64,000 bases of DNA, taken from positions 1 to 64,000 of the forward strand of contig JANBVO010000072.1 in NCBI GenBank assembly GCA_030052745.1, in the 5' to 3' direction. A model generated the notes under the pieces. That model saw only the letters and a program-made list of their open reading frames with translations, was not told the DNA's origin and did no database searches. The stretch comes from Pleurostoma richardsiae. Taxonomy: Eukaryota > Ascomycota > Sordariomycetes > Calosphaeriales > Pleurostomataceae. The translations under genes were made by a program, and so were the position numbers. Positions 20,469 through 33,388 of this stretch are shown one piece after another (position 1 is the stretch's first letter; each line of letters begins with the position of its first letter).

Positions 20469-23400
20469 TCATATGCCCTGGACCTTTCTGTACGAAGGTG
20501 GCTTCATGGTCCTCCTGATGATTTTGCCGAGGTATGGTGGAATCAGTGATACAGACAGAATAGCTACGACGCGCCACAAGAAGCCACTAGACACGAGATG
20601 TTAGCCAGAGTAAGCAGCAAGATCGCGATGAGGGATCACTTACAGGGTAATGACGAAGCCAAGGTCGAAGTATCCGCCTAGGAAGGGTATTGACCCGATA
20701 TACATCAGGAAGGTCCCGACTATGCAGATGATCATGATCGGATGCCAGGTTGTGATCTCGATAGCGACCATGAGGAGCTCATTCAAGACCAGAACAGTGT
20801 AGCTGACGGCGACCATTTTGGGGCCATCGACCTCCGTCAGGATCTGCGAGAGTCCCTGGATCATGCCGCCTTGATAGATCGAGACGAACACCCAGACGAA
20901 GAAGGTGCGGTAGGAGAGGGACCGGCCAGAGGTGAGCTCCTTGTACAGCTCCGGGTACAAGTTTGCGAGGTTCTCGTCCACGTCCTTGTCGAGAACCAAG
21001 GAAAGCACCGGCATGGCTGTGTAGACTGTCGCGTAGCCGACCATCAGCCAGTCTACATACAAGCCTTCAGGCTCAAACTTGATGGCGATGCTGTACATCG
21101 TCTGGCACACCGCAATGATCAGACCACGGTGGATGACGAATTGCGCAAGCTTAGCACTCCGCTTGTAGCTGTTCCGGCCATGCCAGACCAGGAGCTTGGT
21201 GAGGTGATGGAACTGCTCGATCGAGAAGTCGGCAGCCAGACTGGCCTGCCGCCCTTCCTTGCCGACGATTCCAACACCGACATCGGCCGCCTGAATCATG
21301 GAGACGTCGTTTCCACCGTCGCCAATGCAGCACACGCGCTTCTTGGTATACTCCTTGATTAGCTTGGCGACCTCGGCCTTCTGCGTAGGCGAGCAGCGGC
21401 ACGCAACGACCGTCGGAAGGAGCACCGCCACGGCGATGAACTCCTGCCGGAAGTGCGTCAAAAACAGCGTCAGACTCTCGCCATCGATCAGCAGACAGGA
21501 ATCAGTCTTGCTCCTAAGGAAATCCAGATGATCTTGCGCGTTGTCCTTTCTCTTAAGCTTGGCAACGGTGTAGATGTACTGGCCCCGTGCAACCAACTTG
21601 GAGCTCACCGCGACGCAGCGCGCGGTCTCGACTTTGTCTCCCGTCAGCATCCAGATCTTGATGCCGGCGTTGCGCAGCAGCTCCAACGATGGCTTGACGT
21701 CTTTCTGGAGCTTGTCTTCGACTCCCGTGACACCGAGGAGCTCCAGGTCGTGCTCAAGGTACTGCGACACAACCTTTTGCATGCCGGCGTCACGGCCGTT
21801 GATGGCCAGTGATGCCTCCTGATACCGAGCCGCAAACTCTCGGTACTGGTCCGGAGATAACTGCTTCCTCCCGACAACCAAAGTACGGAGGCCCTCACGA
21901 GCCATGTTTGCCGTCTCTTCGTCAAGCCAGTCGTTGGCGGCAACAATAGCGCTCATGACGGTGTCAGCACCTTTCTGATAGAACCATATCTCTCCATCCG
22001 AAATACTAGGTGCACCAGATCCGGAACGCTGATAGAACTGTACAATGATGCCCATTCTCTTGCCTTCCGAGGTGAATGGGAAGATGTCCAGGATGCGCAC
22101 TTGGACAACGGGCCTGCCCGTTTCCGTGAATTGAAGAACCATCCCTTTGCGATCCCGGGACGCCAGTCGTAGCCCCACAGCTTCTGTCCATCGCACAATA
22201 GCGATCTCATCAGGGGATGAAGCTTGATATGAGGTGACCATCTTCCCGTCCTCTTCCTCAACGCTAGGTGTGACGTTGTGACACAATGCGAGAGCGAGGA
22301 CGACATCTCGAACTCTCGAGCCTATTTCGCGGCGCGTCCGGGTAGCTCCAGCATTCCCTGTCGTGGCATATGAAGCAGTCGGTGTGATGAGGACAGAGTT
22401 AGAGGCCGCATCAGCCGACGGAGGGACGTGGAAGCCTTGTTTAACATAGGCCAGGACCTCGTCCATGGCGTCGTTGGCGTAGGACACCGTACCTACATGG
22501 ATTTTCTTCATCTCCATATCGTTTTGCGTCAAGGTCCCGGTCTTGTCGCTGAGCAAATACTCGATCCGACCGAGATCTTCGGGGATGGTGCTTGTCCGCA
22601 CAACAGCACCGGGCATACCCGGATCCCGCTGTATAAAGTACGAGTAGACGCTCTTGCCCAAGTCAAGGTTCACGCGAAGGCTGATCGGGACAATGGTGGA
22701 GAACAGGACCAGGAAACGCATGATTTTGACATACCAGACGTTGCCTTCGGTGTTCTCGAACCCTTCCAAGGCCACTAAGACAATTGAGAGGCCCAACGTC
22801 AGAGCACAGAGAATTTTGGTGAGGGAGTTGATCTCGTATTCCAAGAGACCCGTCTTAGATCTCGAAGGGGCAGTGGATAGCGCGGATCTCGTCTGAGGCC
22901 CGGTGTAGAGGATCACGGCTAAGGTAGTTGCGTGGGATGCGATGACGGTGTTCGCCCATGCTGTATTATCAATAGACAGCGGGGCTGAATTCGACAAATC
23001 TCCGTTCTGCAAGGCAGCTGCATTGCTCATGACGTCTTGCCTTGAGGGTAACAGCTCCAGTGTGCCAACAAATTCGTTGACCTTCTTGTCCGGTTTGCCG
23101 CCTGTCACACGAAGGCGTACCAGTTCTTCGACGGGCAAATTCTGCGACAACGGCGATGCGAGCCTCAGCTTCCAGTCGGTTTCGCCATCCAGCTGATCAG
23201 TGCGAATGAAGGTTTCGCCATTCGAGTTCCCTTCACCGCCGGCTCCGTTTTCCACCTCCTTCCCTTTGCTGGATTCGGCACTGCTCTCCGTGGGCTCAAC
23301 GTGATCGATCAGGAGGGGTTCAGTAGTAGACTGATCTTCAGCTTCCATAACCTTGTTGTTCAGGTCCAGTGACAAGCACTTGAGGATGACAACATCTGAG

Positions 23401-24476
23401 GGAACGCGTTGGCCCTTGTTCAGCTTGAGGACGTCGCCGACTTTGAGATCGCGGGACTTCTTGCTGATCTCGCTAACGTACGACGCAGGAGCTCTTGAGG
23501 ACCCATCCCCTTCGGCCTGTTCTTCCTCTTCCTGGATATCGGACAGCCGGTCTCTCTCTGGTAGTTGTATCCGTTGGCTCTTTCGGAGAGCTGCCGACTT
23601 CAGCTTCTTCTTGGGACGACTTGTAGCGGGTGAATGGCCAGGTTCGTCGAACCGCAAGACGGTGTAGGGCTCTGAGTTTGCTTCGTTGTCCCTCCTTCTT
23701 CGCTCAATGTCATCGTATGCCTCCTTTCCCAGAGTGATAGCCAGCACGAACGCCAACGGCGCAATGTACGTCAAGAGGTATCCGATCCTCAGAGCTGGTA
23801 TTGCCTGTGAGAGAGCAACTAGGAGGAAATACATGTTGAAGAAGAACGAAAACTCATTGTAGAGCGTGATCGGCAGGAAGGTGAACGCTGTGTACTTGGC
23901 GTTGGAGACGATGTTCGGAGGGAAGCGAGTAGACTGCGACGAGCCGACCGCCACCAGCCTCGACGACGACGGGTCATCCTCCTCTTGATCCTGGCCTTCG
24001 TCCTGGGGTCCATCATCGCCGCCCGCGCCTGACATGAAGCTAGGCAGACGGATACTGCCGCTGAAGCTGGGAAGCCTCGTGTGGCCATTTCCACGGCGGG
24101 ACCGGCGACCTCCATTGCCTGAGAGTAGGGGCGCATCGTCGTCAGCACTCCGCCTGTCGTCGGTGTAGTGTGCTAGATGCCCGTCATCGTCCGCCAGGAG
24201 CCTCTCTGCATCGTCGTCACCCCCGGCATTCCCAAGCTCGCCGTAGCTCCTTGCTCTGTTGCCGGACCGTCGCAACCCCCCCATTCGCAGATTGCGCAGC
24301 GCAATCCTCGGTGCTCGTTGTTCGCTGGATTCTCGGCTTTGGCCTAAGCGCCCTGGCTTGTGCGGCTCATTGGCAGTCACGGGGTCGAGCTCCTGAAGAT
24401 CGATCTCGAGGTCCGAGTCGGAATCATCGGGGGAATCTGGCGGCTCTGTCGGATGGTAAGGGTTTGATGGAGGCAT
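20469..24476 (-). CDS. NEO1: P4-ATPase phospholipid flippase, NEO1/ATP9 class
   Basis: This flippase moves aminophospholipids to the cytosolic leaflet of Golgi and endosome membranes. Exon 1 is 20644-24476 and exon 2 is 20469-20586. The 57-nt intron (GTAAGT donor, GGCTAAC branch point, TCTAG acceptor) hides the true C-terminus. Splicing continues VITL into GFLWRVVAILSVSLIPPY and ends KVQGI, a Neo1-type tail, giving 1316 aa. The frame without splicing stops inside the donor. Motifs are DGET at residue 430, the phosphorylated Asp644 in DKTGTLTQND, and GDGGNDVSMI near 1052. A long acidic/Ser-rich N-terminal region and a low-complexity insert (about 280-350) in the first large cytosolic part are typical of filamentous-fungal forms. 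NEO1 proteins work without a CDC50 subunit. The gene is divergent from SEC16. Confidence 0.95.
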
Positions 24477-25589
24477 CCCGCATTGGGCTGGGCCCTCCTT
24501 CTGGTAGACGTGGGGTTATCTTTGGGAGGCAGGACGAGGGTCGACGCGGCAGGTGTTTTGAAGCAGCTATCTCGCGCCAGTCTCGCATCCGCTCACCATT
24601 CTCTCTTCTCCCCTTGGTCGTTGTATCGCTTCGCTGAGATTACAACTAGGTTGGAACTGGCGAAGGAGTGCCTGATGATTCAGCATGCAGAGGAATACTC
24701 CAACGTATACGGTTTCTAGAAGCAGTCTGAAGGGAGTTCACGGCGCCGGTCATATGCGACAAAGGTGGTGGTGTTGTTGCAAAGGACAGCTGAGCACTCC
24801 GAGACAGCACTGGTTGCCGGCCAGCCGTAGAGGTACGTATGCCATCACCTAAACTGACGGGAGGGAGGCGGCTCGTTAGGAGAGTACATGAGTGGAGCAG
24901 TTACTGTGGTGTGAAATGACTTTAACTAAGGTAGTCCTTAACTGTCACTCTAGCTAGCTTACGTCCTCCGCTGACACGGGTCCGTCACAGGCAAAATAAC
25001 TAACACAGCCCGGTAGTTATTTGGCAGTTCTTAGCTAAGGTACCTACATTACTACCCTGCTGCCAGGGTGCTACCTGATATGATTTGTTACTCGGCTCTT
25101 CCACAGTTCCGTTCCACATACTGAGGTCTGGCCCGTTTTAGGGATCGGAACACGGAGCTTACCTGCTTTTAGCGTGACCAATTTCAGGATGATGTCCTAT
25201 CTGTGTTAAGTCGTCGAGCATCGAGATCCGGCCAGCTTTCCACCCTCCCATCCTTCTTCTCCTGCAGGCCTCTCTCTGCCCACAACGATCCTCTTTTTGT
25301 CCTTGCAAAATGAAGCGCAGCTCTTGACGGACGCTATATTTCAAAATACTCAATTCTCCTGTATAAGTAAGTCATTCCGCGCGTTTCGCTTCTCTGCATG
25401 TGCTCGCCGATCTCCCTGTCGCGATTGACTCTCTTGACGATGGTGTCATTGGCCACCCCCTTTCAAACCAAAGGAGCAAATGGGCACCTCCAACAATGCT
25501 CCGTGCTGACTATCGCACCGACAGTACTTTATTTCCTCGTCCTTTCTGCTGCTTCGCCCCGTTCGATACGCGTTTAATACACATCAAAG
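24477..25589. promoter_or_regulatory. Divergent promoter region NEO1 / SEC16
   Basis: About 1.1 kb. It contains ACTAAGGTAGTCC and TAAGGTACCTACA words near 24927-24940 and 25036-25048. A 9-bp inverted repeat (AAATAACTA at 24994-25002 and TAGTTATTT at 25014-25022) is also present. On the SEC16 side there is a candidate 5' UTR intron at 25367-25524 (GTAAGT donor, GCTGAC branch point, ACAG acceptor). That intron would remove the start of an upstream ORF running 25398-25577. Confidence 0.4.
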
Positions 25590-28500
25590 ATGGCGTCGGA
25601 TGCCCCAACTGCCGCGTGGCATCCGGCTCTAATGCCCAATTCTGCCGCGACTGCATCACAGTCTAGATCCAAGTCCGAGTCCGAGTCGAAATCAAAGTCG
25701 ACCTCCAGCTCCACGCTCGGGACCCCTGAGACTACGATATCACCAGAAGCAGTAGACGATGTGCAGGACCATGAGCTGAGCGCCCCGCATGACGAAATCG
25801 TCGAGGACGATTCCCACATTCCGGCACAAGACCAGGGCGAAAGCCATGACACTGATGCACTTGCGGATGGTTCAGAAAACGGCACAGAGTCACCTGCGCG
25901 GTCACAGGCAGATGCTGATGATACCCCCGACGCTGCTGAAAATACGGCTAAGCATATGAGCACCATGTCGTTTGCGCGCACAGTGTCGCATGATGTCAAC
26001 TGGACGGATGATGAAGATTCAGAATGGAACCTGTCCCGGGCTGACACGGACCCATTCAAGTTCATGCCACCCAATGACCGAACAAATTCCTTCCCTCCCG
26101 TCCCTGCGGCGACAAAGCCTGCGGACCAGGCAGTTCCGCAACCCCTCCCCTCGAATCAAGCGGGCGAGGTTGTCAGCGAAGTTGAGCATCAAACCGAACA
26201 TGTGGACCCTGAGGCGAATCATGTTGCTTCTGAGTTGCAACAGGACATCTTCTGGGGGGATGACGATCCCGAGGAAGCCTTCCCAGTTGAAGGGTTCGTT
26301 GGCGGTGACGTACAGGGATCGCAGGAGGCAGCGGCAGATGCACGATACTCCGAAGGCCTTCCCCTGGTCCATCACGAGAAAGGAGTTGATATGCCCACCC
26401 TCGAAGACAATGCTACACACGATCCCTTCGCCACTTCCCCTGGTAATGATGGAGACGATTTCTTCGACCATATTGGCGATGCAAATGGCTCTGGCCCACA
26501 CGCTTTTCCTGATCACCAGTCCCTTGAGCGGAAGTCAACTATGCAAGTGCTCGAGTCGATGAACACGAGTGCGGGCACTATGCTAGACGCAACTCCTGAG
26601 GAGGACGAAGTCGGGGATATCCCCACAACGTCGGAGACGGAAGGCCCACAGGATGGCTTAGCACACGGGGAAGCTGACAACGCCGATGGACAGAAGGGCG
26701 AAGGCGGAGACCTTGTCGAGAAGTGGAAAGAGGCATTTGCGGAAGACGATGATGAGGACTTCCTTCTGGACGAATCAGCCGAGGACAACATCGAGGGCAA
26801 GGCTATGGATCCTGCTGCATTCTTCGGAGATGACGACGAGGGATTCCTCGATGATGTTGAAGAGTCTCACCAGGGAACTCAACCCATCCCGGCGGGCGAA
26901 CCCAGCTCAAAAGGTGCCAATGGTCGATATCTTCCTCCAGGTGCCACGCAGGCGAGCGCGGGCCTCCCGTCCGTTCCCTACCTGCCGAATGCTTCGCCAG
27001 CCATCGTGCAGCCACCAGTTCCGACTCCCTTTGCGGCAACGCCACCGGTTGCCAGCCCGTTCCAGCCCTCCGCGAGCGTGCCTCCCGTCTCCTCGGCGCT
27101 GGGTTATGGATCGGCTCCCTCACGACCCGAGCCTGTCAAGGCTCAGAGCTTCGTAGACAAGTCCAAGGGCGGCTACCATTCGCCATACGACCTTCCCATG
27201 GATGTCGTGAAGCCGCGGAAGCGAGCGAGCATGCAGCACATCCCACGAAGTCCGGCAACATCAGCTCCTCCACAAGCACCTCCAGCACCTCCGCGAAGCT
27301 CTAGCATGTACAGCCAGCCTCCTCCGTCTTCTCACCCCCCTCCATCCCGCGAATCTATTCCCAGCTTGTCGCCACCATCCTCGAGCCACTCAAACCAAGG
27401 TCCATCTCTGGTTGAGAAGCCGCCTCTGCGGAAGTCGAGCTCGAGCTTCTTCGAGGAACTACCTATAATGAGCAAACCTCGGCCTGCATCGCGGCACAGC
27501 CACCAGAGTCTGCCGTCACCCTCACAGGCCAGCCCTCATGGACCACCCCCTATGTCTCATCCACAGGCTCCGCCGTACACTCCTCCTCCGTCCCAGGATC
27601 TCCACCTCCCGGAACTTTCACAATCTACAGGTGTTCCGAAGCTTGTAGCGCCCGAGCGGCTTGACCCTTATGCTTCTCTCCAGTCAGGGCCATCTATGCC
27701 TCACATTCCTCCCGCGGCATCCTCGCGGTATTCTCCGGCACCGCCCACGCTGCCCAATGGTGCTGTTCCAGTTCCTAGTACGTCTAGGTACTCGCCAGCG
27801 CCACCAAACCAGCGTGTGCCTTCTGTGTATGCGGCGGCGCCTGCTCCCGCCGCTCCCCCGATCCTGCCGCATCAACCGCGCACGTCGAGCCCATTGGCAC
27901 ACTTTGAGATCACCCGGGACGGGACGAGACCATCGCTCTCAGGCCACACCGATAGTGGCCTCAGTGAACGCCGCAGTAGCTCGTCGCACTATGAGCCAAG
28001 GCTGACAAGAGTGCCGTCGCTTCCCCCAACGCGGGAGGTTGAAGAGGTGGAAGCGCCAGCCTTCTCACCACCTCTGGCCAGTGACGCGCCGCCGCAGACC
28101 ATGTACAGTCATGAACCCCGTCATGCACAACCTCCCAGACAGACTCCTCCACCAGTATCTGCTGGTCCGTATTCCATGCAGAGTACATTATCACCGCCAA
28201 AGCGGACCACTTCGAGCTATATCCCCCAGTCACAGCCTGCCTCGTCTCCTCTAGGTCACGAGTTTGCTCCCCCACCAAGGTCTCACACGCAGTCCCCTGG
28301 TACGCTATATGGTCATCGTGGCCCGGTGGCGCCTGCAGATCCGGTCCCACGCCCATCATCTGTCCACGATGCTACTTCGCCGCGATCGGCTGCTCACGTT
28401 CCTGCACAGAGCATGGTCTCAGCCGTGTCTTCTCGGCCTCGTGGTTTCTCCCAGAACTTAAACGTTATTCCGCCCACCGACGGCAGCGAGAAGGATCCAT

Positions 28501-31500
28501 TGCAGAGGTGGAGAGGGGCTCCGCTGATATCATGGGGCGTCGGCGGTACGATAGTCACCTCCTTCCCGAAAGATGTGCCACGATACGGCGTGAACCAAGC
28601 TCTGCCAATGGTCGTACGTAGCCCAGGGGAAGTGAGGATCAAAAACGTAAAGGATATCCAGCCACTGGAGGAACGACTTGCAAAATTCCCAGGGCCTCTC
28701 AAGGGCAAGTCGAAGAAGAAGGAAACCATTGCTTGGTTGACCACAGGGATTGAAGGTCTTGAACGCAGTCTACCTAACCCTACCTTCCATTCCAATATCT
28801 CGCACGACGACAAGCGCGCAGTCGAGCGACTTTTGCTGTGGAAGATTCTGAGGCTGTTCATCGAGTACGATGGAGCATTGGAGGGTAGCGCCGCCGTTCA
28901 GAAGGCGGTCCGTGATGTCTTGTCACCGGGCGTCGATGGGATGAAACCCATTTCAGAGCCACTTTACTCAGCCTCGACGATCAAGGGGCTACAAGAGCCG
29001 GCCGCGACGCAGGTGCAAGCGGATGCCGTTGACTCCTCTACCGTAGAACAGCTCAAGAAACTCCTGATGGGTGGTGACCGAGAGGAAGCGGTCTGGGCTG
29101 CGGCTGATAAACGCCTCTGGGGCCATGCACTACTAATAGCCAACACCGTCTCCCCTGAACTCTACCAGAAGGTATCACAAGAGTTCATCAAAAAAGACGT
29201 CAACTTTCCCGGCCACAACAATGAGTCCCTCGCGGCGCTCTACGAGGTCCTCTCTGGAAATCACGAAGAGAGCGTGGATGAATTGGTTCCGGTACATGCA
29301 CGCGCAGGTCTTCAAATGATGGCAACATCCTCGATCTCAGGACCTGCGAAGGGGGCATTAGATGGTCTTGACAAATGGCGTGAGACTTTGAATCTCATCC
29401 TCAGCAACAGGAGTGTCGAGGACGCCCGGGCAATAACATCCCTCGGCAATCTACTTTCCGAGTATGGTAGAGCGGAGGCGGCTCATATCTGCTTCCTCTT
29501 TGCACGTTCTACAACGGTCTTTGGCGGCCTTGACGATCCGCAGTCCAATTTTGTCCTCGTTGGTTCGGACCATCGCAGGCAAGCGCAGCAGTTCGAGAAG
29601 GAAACTGAGGCTCTTCTCCTGAGCGAAGTCTACGAGTATGGCCTCTCCCTTGGAGGGACGTCCAACGCTGCCAGCAGCAGCCCGCATTTGGCAGCTTATA
29701 AGCTCCAGCACGCGATGACTCTGGCCGAGTATGGCTACCGAGACAAGGCGCTTCAGTATTGCGAGGCGATACTCACTGCCATTAACTCACAGACGAGACG
29801 CTCACAGTACCACCACGGTATACTGGAGTCAGCCGTTGAGGACTTCATGAAGAGACTGAAGCAGGCTCCTAAGGAAGAGTCTAATTCCTGGATACCCAAG
29901 CCTAGCATGAATAAGGTGTCGGATTCCGTGTGGAATCGTTTCAATAAGTTCGTTGCTGGAGACGAAAACGAAAGCTCCGGCCAGGGTTCTCCCACTGGGG
30001 GCGACGAATCAGGACCATTTGGTCGAATCGCAGGCGGCACTCCCACCATCAGCAGGCCACCTTCGACATCTAATGCGATGGACATGTTCGGCAATGCCAA
30101 CGGGTATGCCCCTGGTGGCATGCCACCGGCGTCGGCGCCGCCCATTCCATTAAATAGGACTGCATCGCGCTACGCACCGATGGCGGGCCAGCCCGCAGCC
30201 GCGTCCTCACCGTACGAGCCCAGCTCTGCTTATATGCCGGCGGGTAGGCCCTCGGTGGAGCGAACCTCGGGTGAACATAGCCGTAGCTCTCAGGAGTTGC
30301 GGCGGCAGTCGAGCGACTTTCAACCCGGCTATGCTAATGGACACGCACTGAACCCCATGGCATCTCCCACGCATAGCCCTCCAGATGCCGGGCCAGGCCT
30401 CCGCAGAGAGTCGTCATATGTGCCGCAGACGCAGCCGGAGATGCCACCTCCATCTCAGACCGCACCTCCGGCTGGGAATGCGCACCCGGGCTACTCACCA
30501 TATGCGCCTCAGGAGGCTTCCATTAACGCATCACCGTACGCACCCGCAGGGCCCCATGTGGAGAAGCAGCCCCAGAGCGTCCAGAGTGACCCCATACAGA
30601 ATACGGGCTACCAGCCACCATCATACGGATACGAACCTCCTTCAGTGAACCTGGTGGAAGAGTCTGCCACGCAAACCGAGGACAATGTTACCAGTAGTGG
30701 CTACGAGGCTCCCTCGTACCAACCGTATGGCTATGAACCCCCTTCATACGAGCCTGACACCAACAACGACGATGGCGATTCCGGCTCGGAGGCGAAGCCA
30801 AAGAAGTCGTCGTTCATGGACGATGACGAAGACGACGTCCCAGCGCTTCAGTCCGGGGAGAAGTCTAAGGAGGAGAAGGATAGGGAGAATGCGGAGCTCT
30901 TCCGCAAAGCCGCAGAGGAAGACGGTACGTCCCGGACGCCGCACAATTCATTCTGATTAGTACTGACACAGTTGATAGCTAAGCGAGAAGCCGCTGAGAA
31001 GGAAGCCAAGGCCAAAAAGGGCTGGGGCTTCGGCGGCTGGTTCGGGGGCGGGAAGAAGGACAACCAGGAGCCTGCAGGAAACAAGCCAATCAAGGCAAAT
31101 CTCGGCGAGGCCAGCAGCTTCTACTACGATCCCGATCAGAAGCGGTGGGTCAACAAGAAGGGCGGCGCCGAAGAGAGCGGCCCCAAGAAGGCAGCTCCAC
31201 CTCCGCCCCGGGCCACGCCCCGCTCGGCGGCCGGGACTCCACCTCCATCAGCCGCAGCAAGGCTGATAGGCGGCCCAGAGGCCGGACGCGCCAGCGCCCC
31301 ACCTCCGCCGCGCAGCTCGCTCTCGCCCCCGCCGTCTGAGATCCCGAGCGGGCCGCCGTCGAACCTGTCTGCGCCGCCGCCCATGCTGCGCTCGGTGTCC
31401 AACACCAGCAGCGGGCCGCCTAGCAGGCCGACCACGAGCATGAGCAACGCGAGCAGCATCGACGACCTGCTCGGCGCGCCAGGCCCGAGGAAGGCGGGCG

Positions 31501-31550
31501 GGAAGAAGGCGAAGAAGGGCGGCAGATACGTGGATGTCATGGCCAAGTAG
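25590..31550 (+). CDS. SEC16: COPII coat assembly protein SEC16
   Basis: This peripheral ER membrane scaffold organises ER exit sites and binds COPII subunits. Exons are 25590-30924 and 30979-31550. The intron (GTACGT donor, TAG acceptor) joins AAEED to AKREAAEKEAKAKKG in split-codon phase, giving 1968 aa. The first 330 residues or so are acidic and Ser-rich, with DDDEDF patches. Residues about 430-1000 are Pro/Ser-rich and disordered. The central conserved domain and helical ancestral-coatomer-element region, which binds Sec13, runs about 980-1420 and includes REEAVWAAADKRLWGHALLI. A second Pro/Tyr-rich linker has repeated YGYEPPS-like units. The C-terminal module KKGWGFGGWFGGGKK plus a Pro-rich tail is typical of fungal Sec16. 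The start ATG at 25590 has purine -3 (AAAGATGG). It is convergent with HUS1. Confidence 0.95.
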
Positions 31551-32123
31551 AGGCCGATGGTTTTCACGGATTCAGGGAGCGTGACTGGGCATTGAGCACG
31601 GGAGAGGGGATATACATGGGCCGGTTCGGCAAAGTGATACCAGGCTCGAAGCCCTCGCCCGTGCCGACTGCTGCATTGTTGTCAATTGTATGTACTATAG
31701 ACCATCTACACGTCTTGTAATAAGGTGCTCCTTCATTTCAGGGCTTCGGTCACCGGAGAGGGGGTGGGCGTTCCTATCGAGCAGGGGTTTGAATTCTCCT
31801 CGTGGAGTCTAAGAACAGACACGGAGTCGGAGAATCAAGGCTCGAATCAAGACTACTCGGAACTATGTCCTTGGAACTTCTCTTCCCTCGGGTGACTCGA
31901 TTATTGTTTCCGAGTGCCTCTATCCGGCACCTGGCTCGATCGAAGCTCCTTTTGCAGATCTACACCTAAACGCCATGACGCCAGTGCATGTTTTCGCGGT
32001 CTACCAACCCAACCTTAGCAAGACGCCGCTCCCTTGAGCCTTCAGAAGTACAATCCTTCCCGTGTGACACAGATACCGCGCAAACGCCGTGGTTCCTTGT
32101 CATTTTTCCAGGCGAGCTCACAA
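31551..32123. other. Convergent 3' region SEC16 / HUS1
   Basis: Contains the two 3' UTRs; no gene or structured RNA recognised. Confidence 0.4.
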
Positions 32124-33388
32124 TCACACGCTGTAAGACGAAACATAGTACTAGAATCATCGAGTTAGTGAGGTCCACAGAAAAGGGGTTTGAACTTTCA
32201 AAGCACTCACCGTAACAACCGAGTCCTCCGCGCCCGCGTCGTCGTACTGCGGGACGTACACGTACAGGATCAGCGCGTGGTCGTCCGCGAAGCAGGCGAT
32301 GACCCTGCCCTCCAGCCTGCCCACGCTCAGCACGCGGCCCCAGTCCTTGCCGTCCACCCGCACCGTGGCCCACTTGTCGGGGCCGGCCTCGCGGAACCTG
32401 GTGGAGGGGTGCTCCTCCAGCGGCACGGCCAGCTGCGCCGGGTCCAGCTCCGGGTTGTCCAGCCCGCGCCACACGCTCTCGATGTCCAGCGCGTCGGTGC
32501 GGATGCGCAGGCGCAGCGACCCGTGCATGTTGGCGCCCAGCTCGAGCTTGGGCGAGGCGGCGGACGAGGACGCCGAGGAGGCGCCCCCGCGGGAAGCGCC
32601 GCCGGCGCCGCCCGCGGCGGAGGAGGTGGTCTGGGCGAGGCGGGTGAAGCGGTCGGAGATGGCCTTGAGCTGCAGCAGAGGCGGCAGCTGGATGTGCACG
32701 TCGGGCTCGCGGACCTTGGGCTGCATGATAGTCTCGACGCTGTCCGGGTGCAGCACCCGCACGGGTATGTCCTGCGTGATGACCTTCTCGCGCTCGCGGC
32801 GCATGGTGAGCTCGAGGGCCTCGGTCTGGAACGCGGCGTCGGGGGTGTCGCCGAAGGGATCGTTGGGGTCGAAGCTGCCACCGCCGCCGCCACCGGGGGG
32901 CTGGGGCTTGCCGGCGTCGCCGCTCATGGTGTGGATTGTCATGGAGAGGACGGGGATGCCGTCGCGCTTGGTCAGGCGGAGGGAAGCCTCGGTGCTGTTG
33001 AGCGCGGACTTAAGAGCACGCTGGAGGGGGCCGAGGGGGAGCTCGAGGTTGATGGTGTTGTTTTGCTCGGCGGACTGGATATGATAGTTGTCGAAGATGA
33101 AGTCCATAGAGAGGGATCTGCAGGAAGGATGGGTGTCAATCAACATTGAGCCGTGTACCTCACCTGTCTGAATGATATCTCCCAAGACACAGATCGCAGG
33201 CCTAGAGAGACGGGTCGAGGGGAGGGAGCATGCACTCACGCCCATACTTGGGATCCCGTCTCGGGGATCACGGTGAAGCGGACGGTCTCATCGTCGAGGC
33301 GCACCCAGGCGATCTTCTCCAGGGAGAGGAGGGCTGCCGTCAGCTTGTGAAATGTGCGCACATTCTTCAGCTCGGTCTTGAACCTCAT
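32124..33388 (-). CDS. HUS1: HUS1/Mec3 subunit of the 9-1-1 checkpoint clamp
   Basis: This PCNA-like clamp subunit is loaded at damaged DNA with Rad9 and Rad1 to activate checkpoint kinases. Three exons were read: 33240-33388, 32211-33117 and 32124-32150. Intron 1 (122 nt, GTGAGT to TGCAG) joins SQVWA to [15 protein letters not shown]. Intron 2 (60 nt, GTGAGT to TTCTAG) joins EDSVVT to a nine-codon last exon YYVSSYSV plus stop. The product is 360 aa. The start [16 protein letters not shown] is the classic Hus1 N-terminus, although its frame stays open upstream. A loop of about 100 residues holds a Gly-rich run followed by [13 protein letters not shown], and another is Ala/Ser-rich near 215-235; both are clamp surface loops. 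A 319-aa frame on the opposite strand is a GC-driven shadow. Confidence 0.94.

Noticed and set aside
31740-31830. Possible tRNA-like TTTGAATTCTCC segment
   Set aside because: No acceptor stem, D-loop box or anticodon arm could be paired around it.
32190-33149. 319-codon open frame on the plus strand opposite HUS1
   Set aside because: Repeated Gly/Val/Gln-rich composition mirrors the codon bias of HUS1; no independent features.
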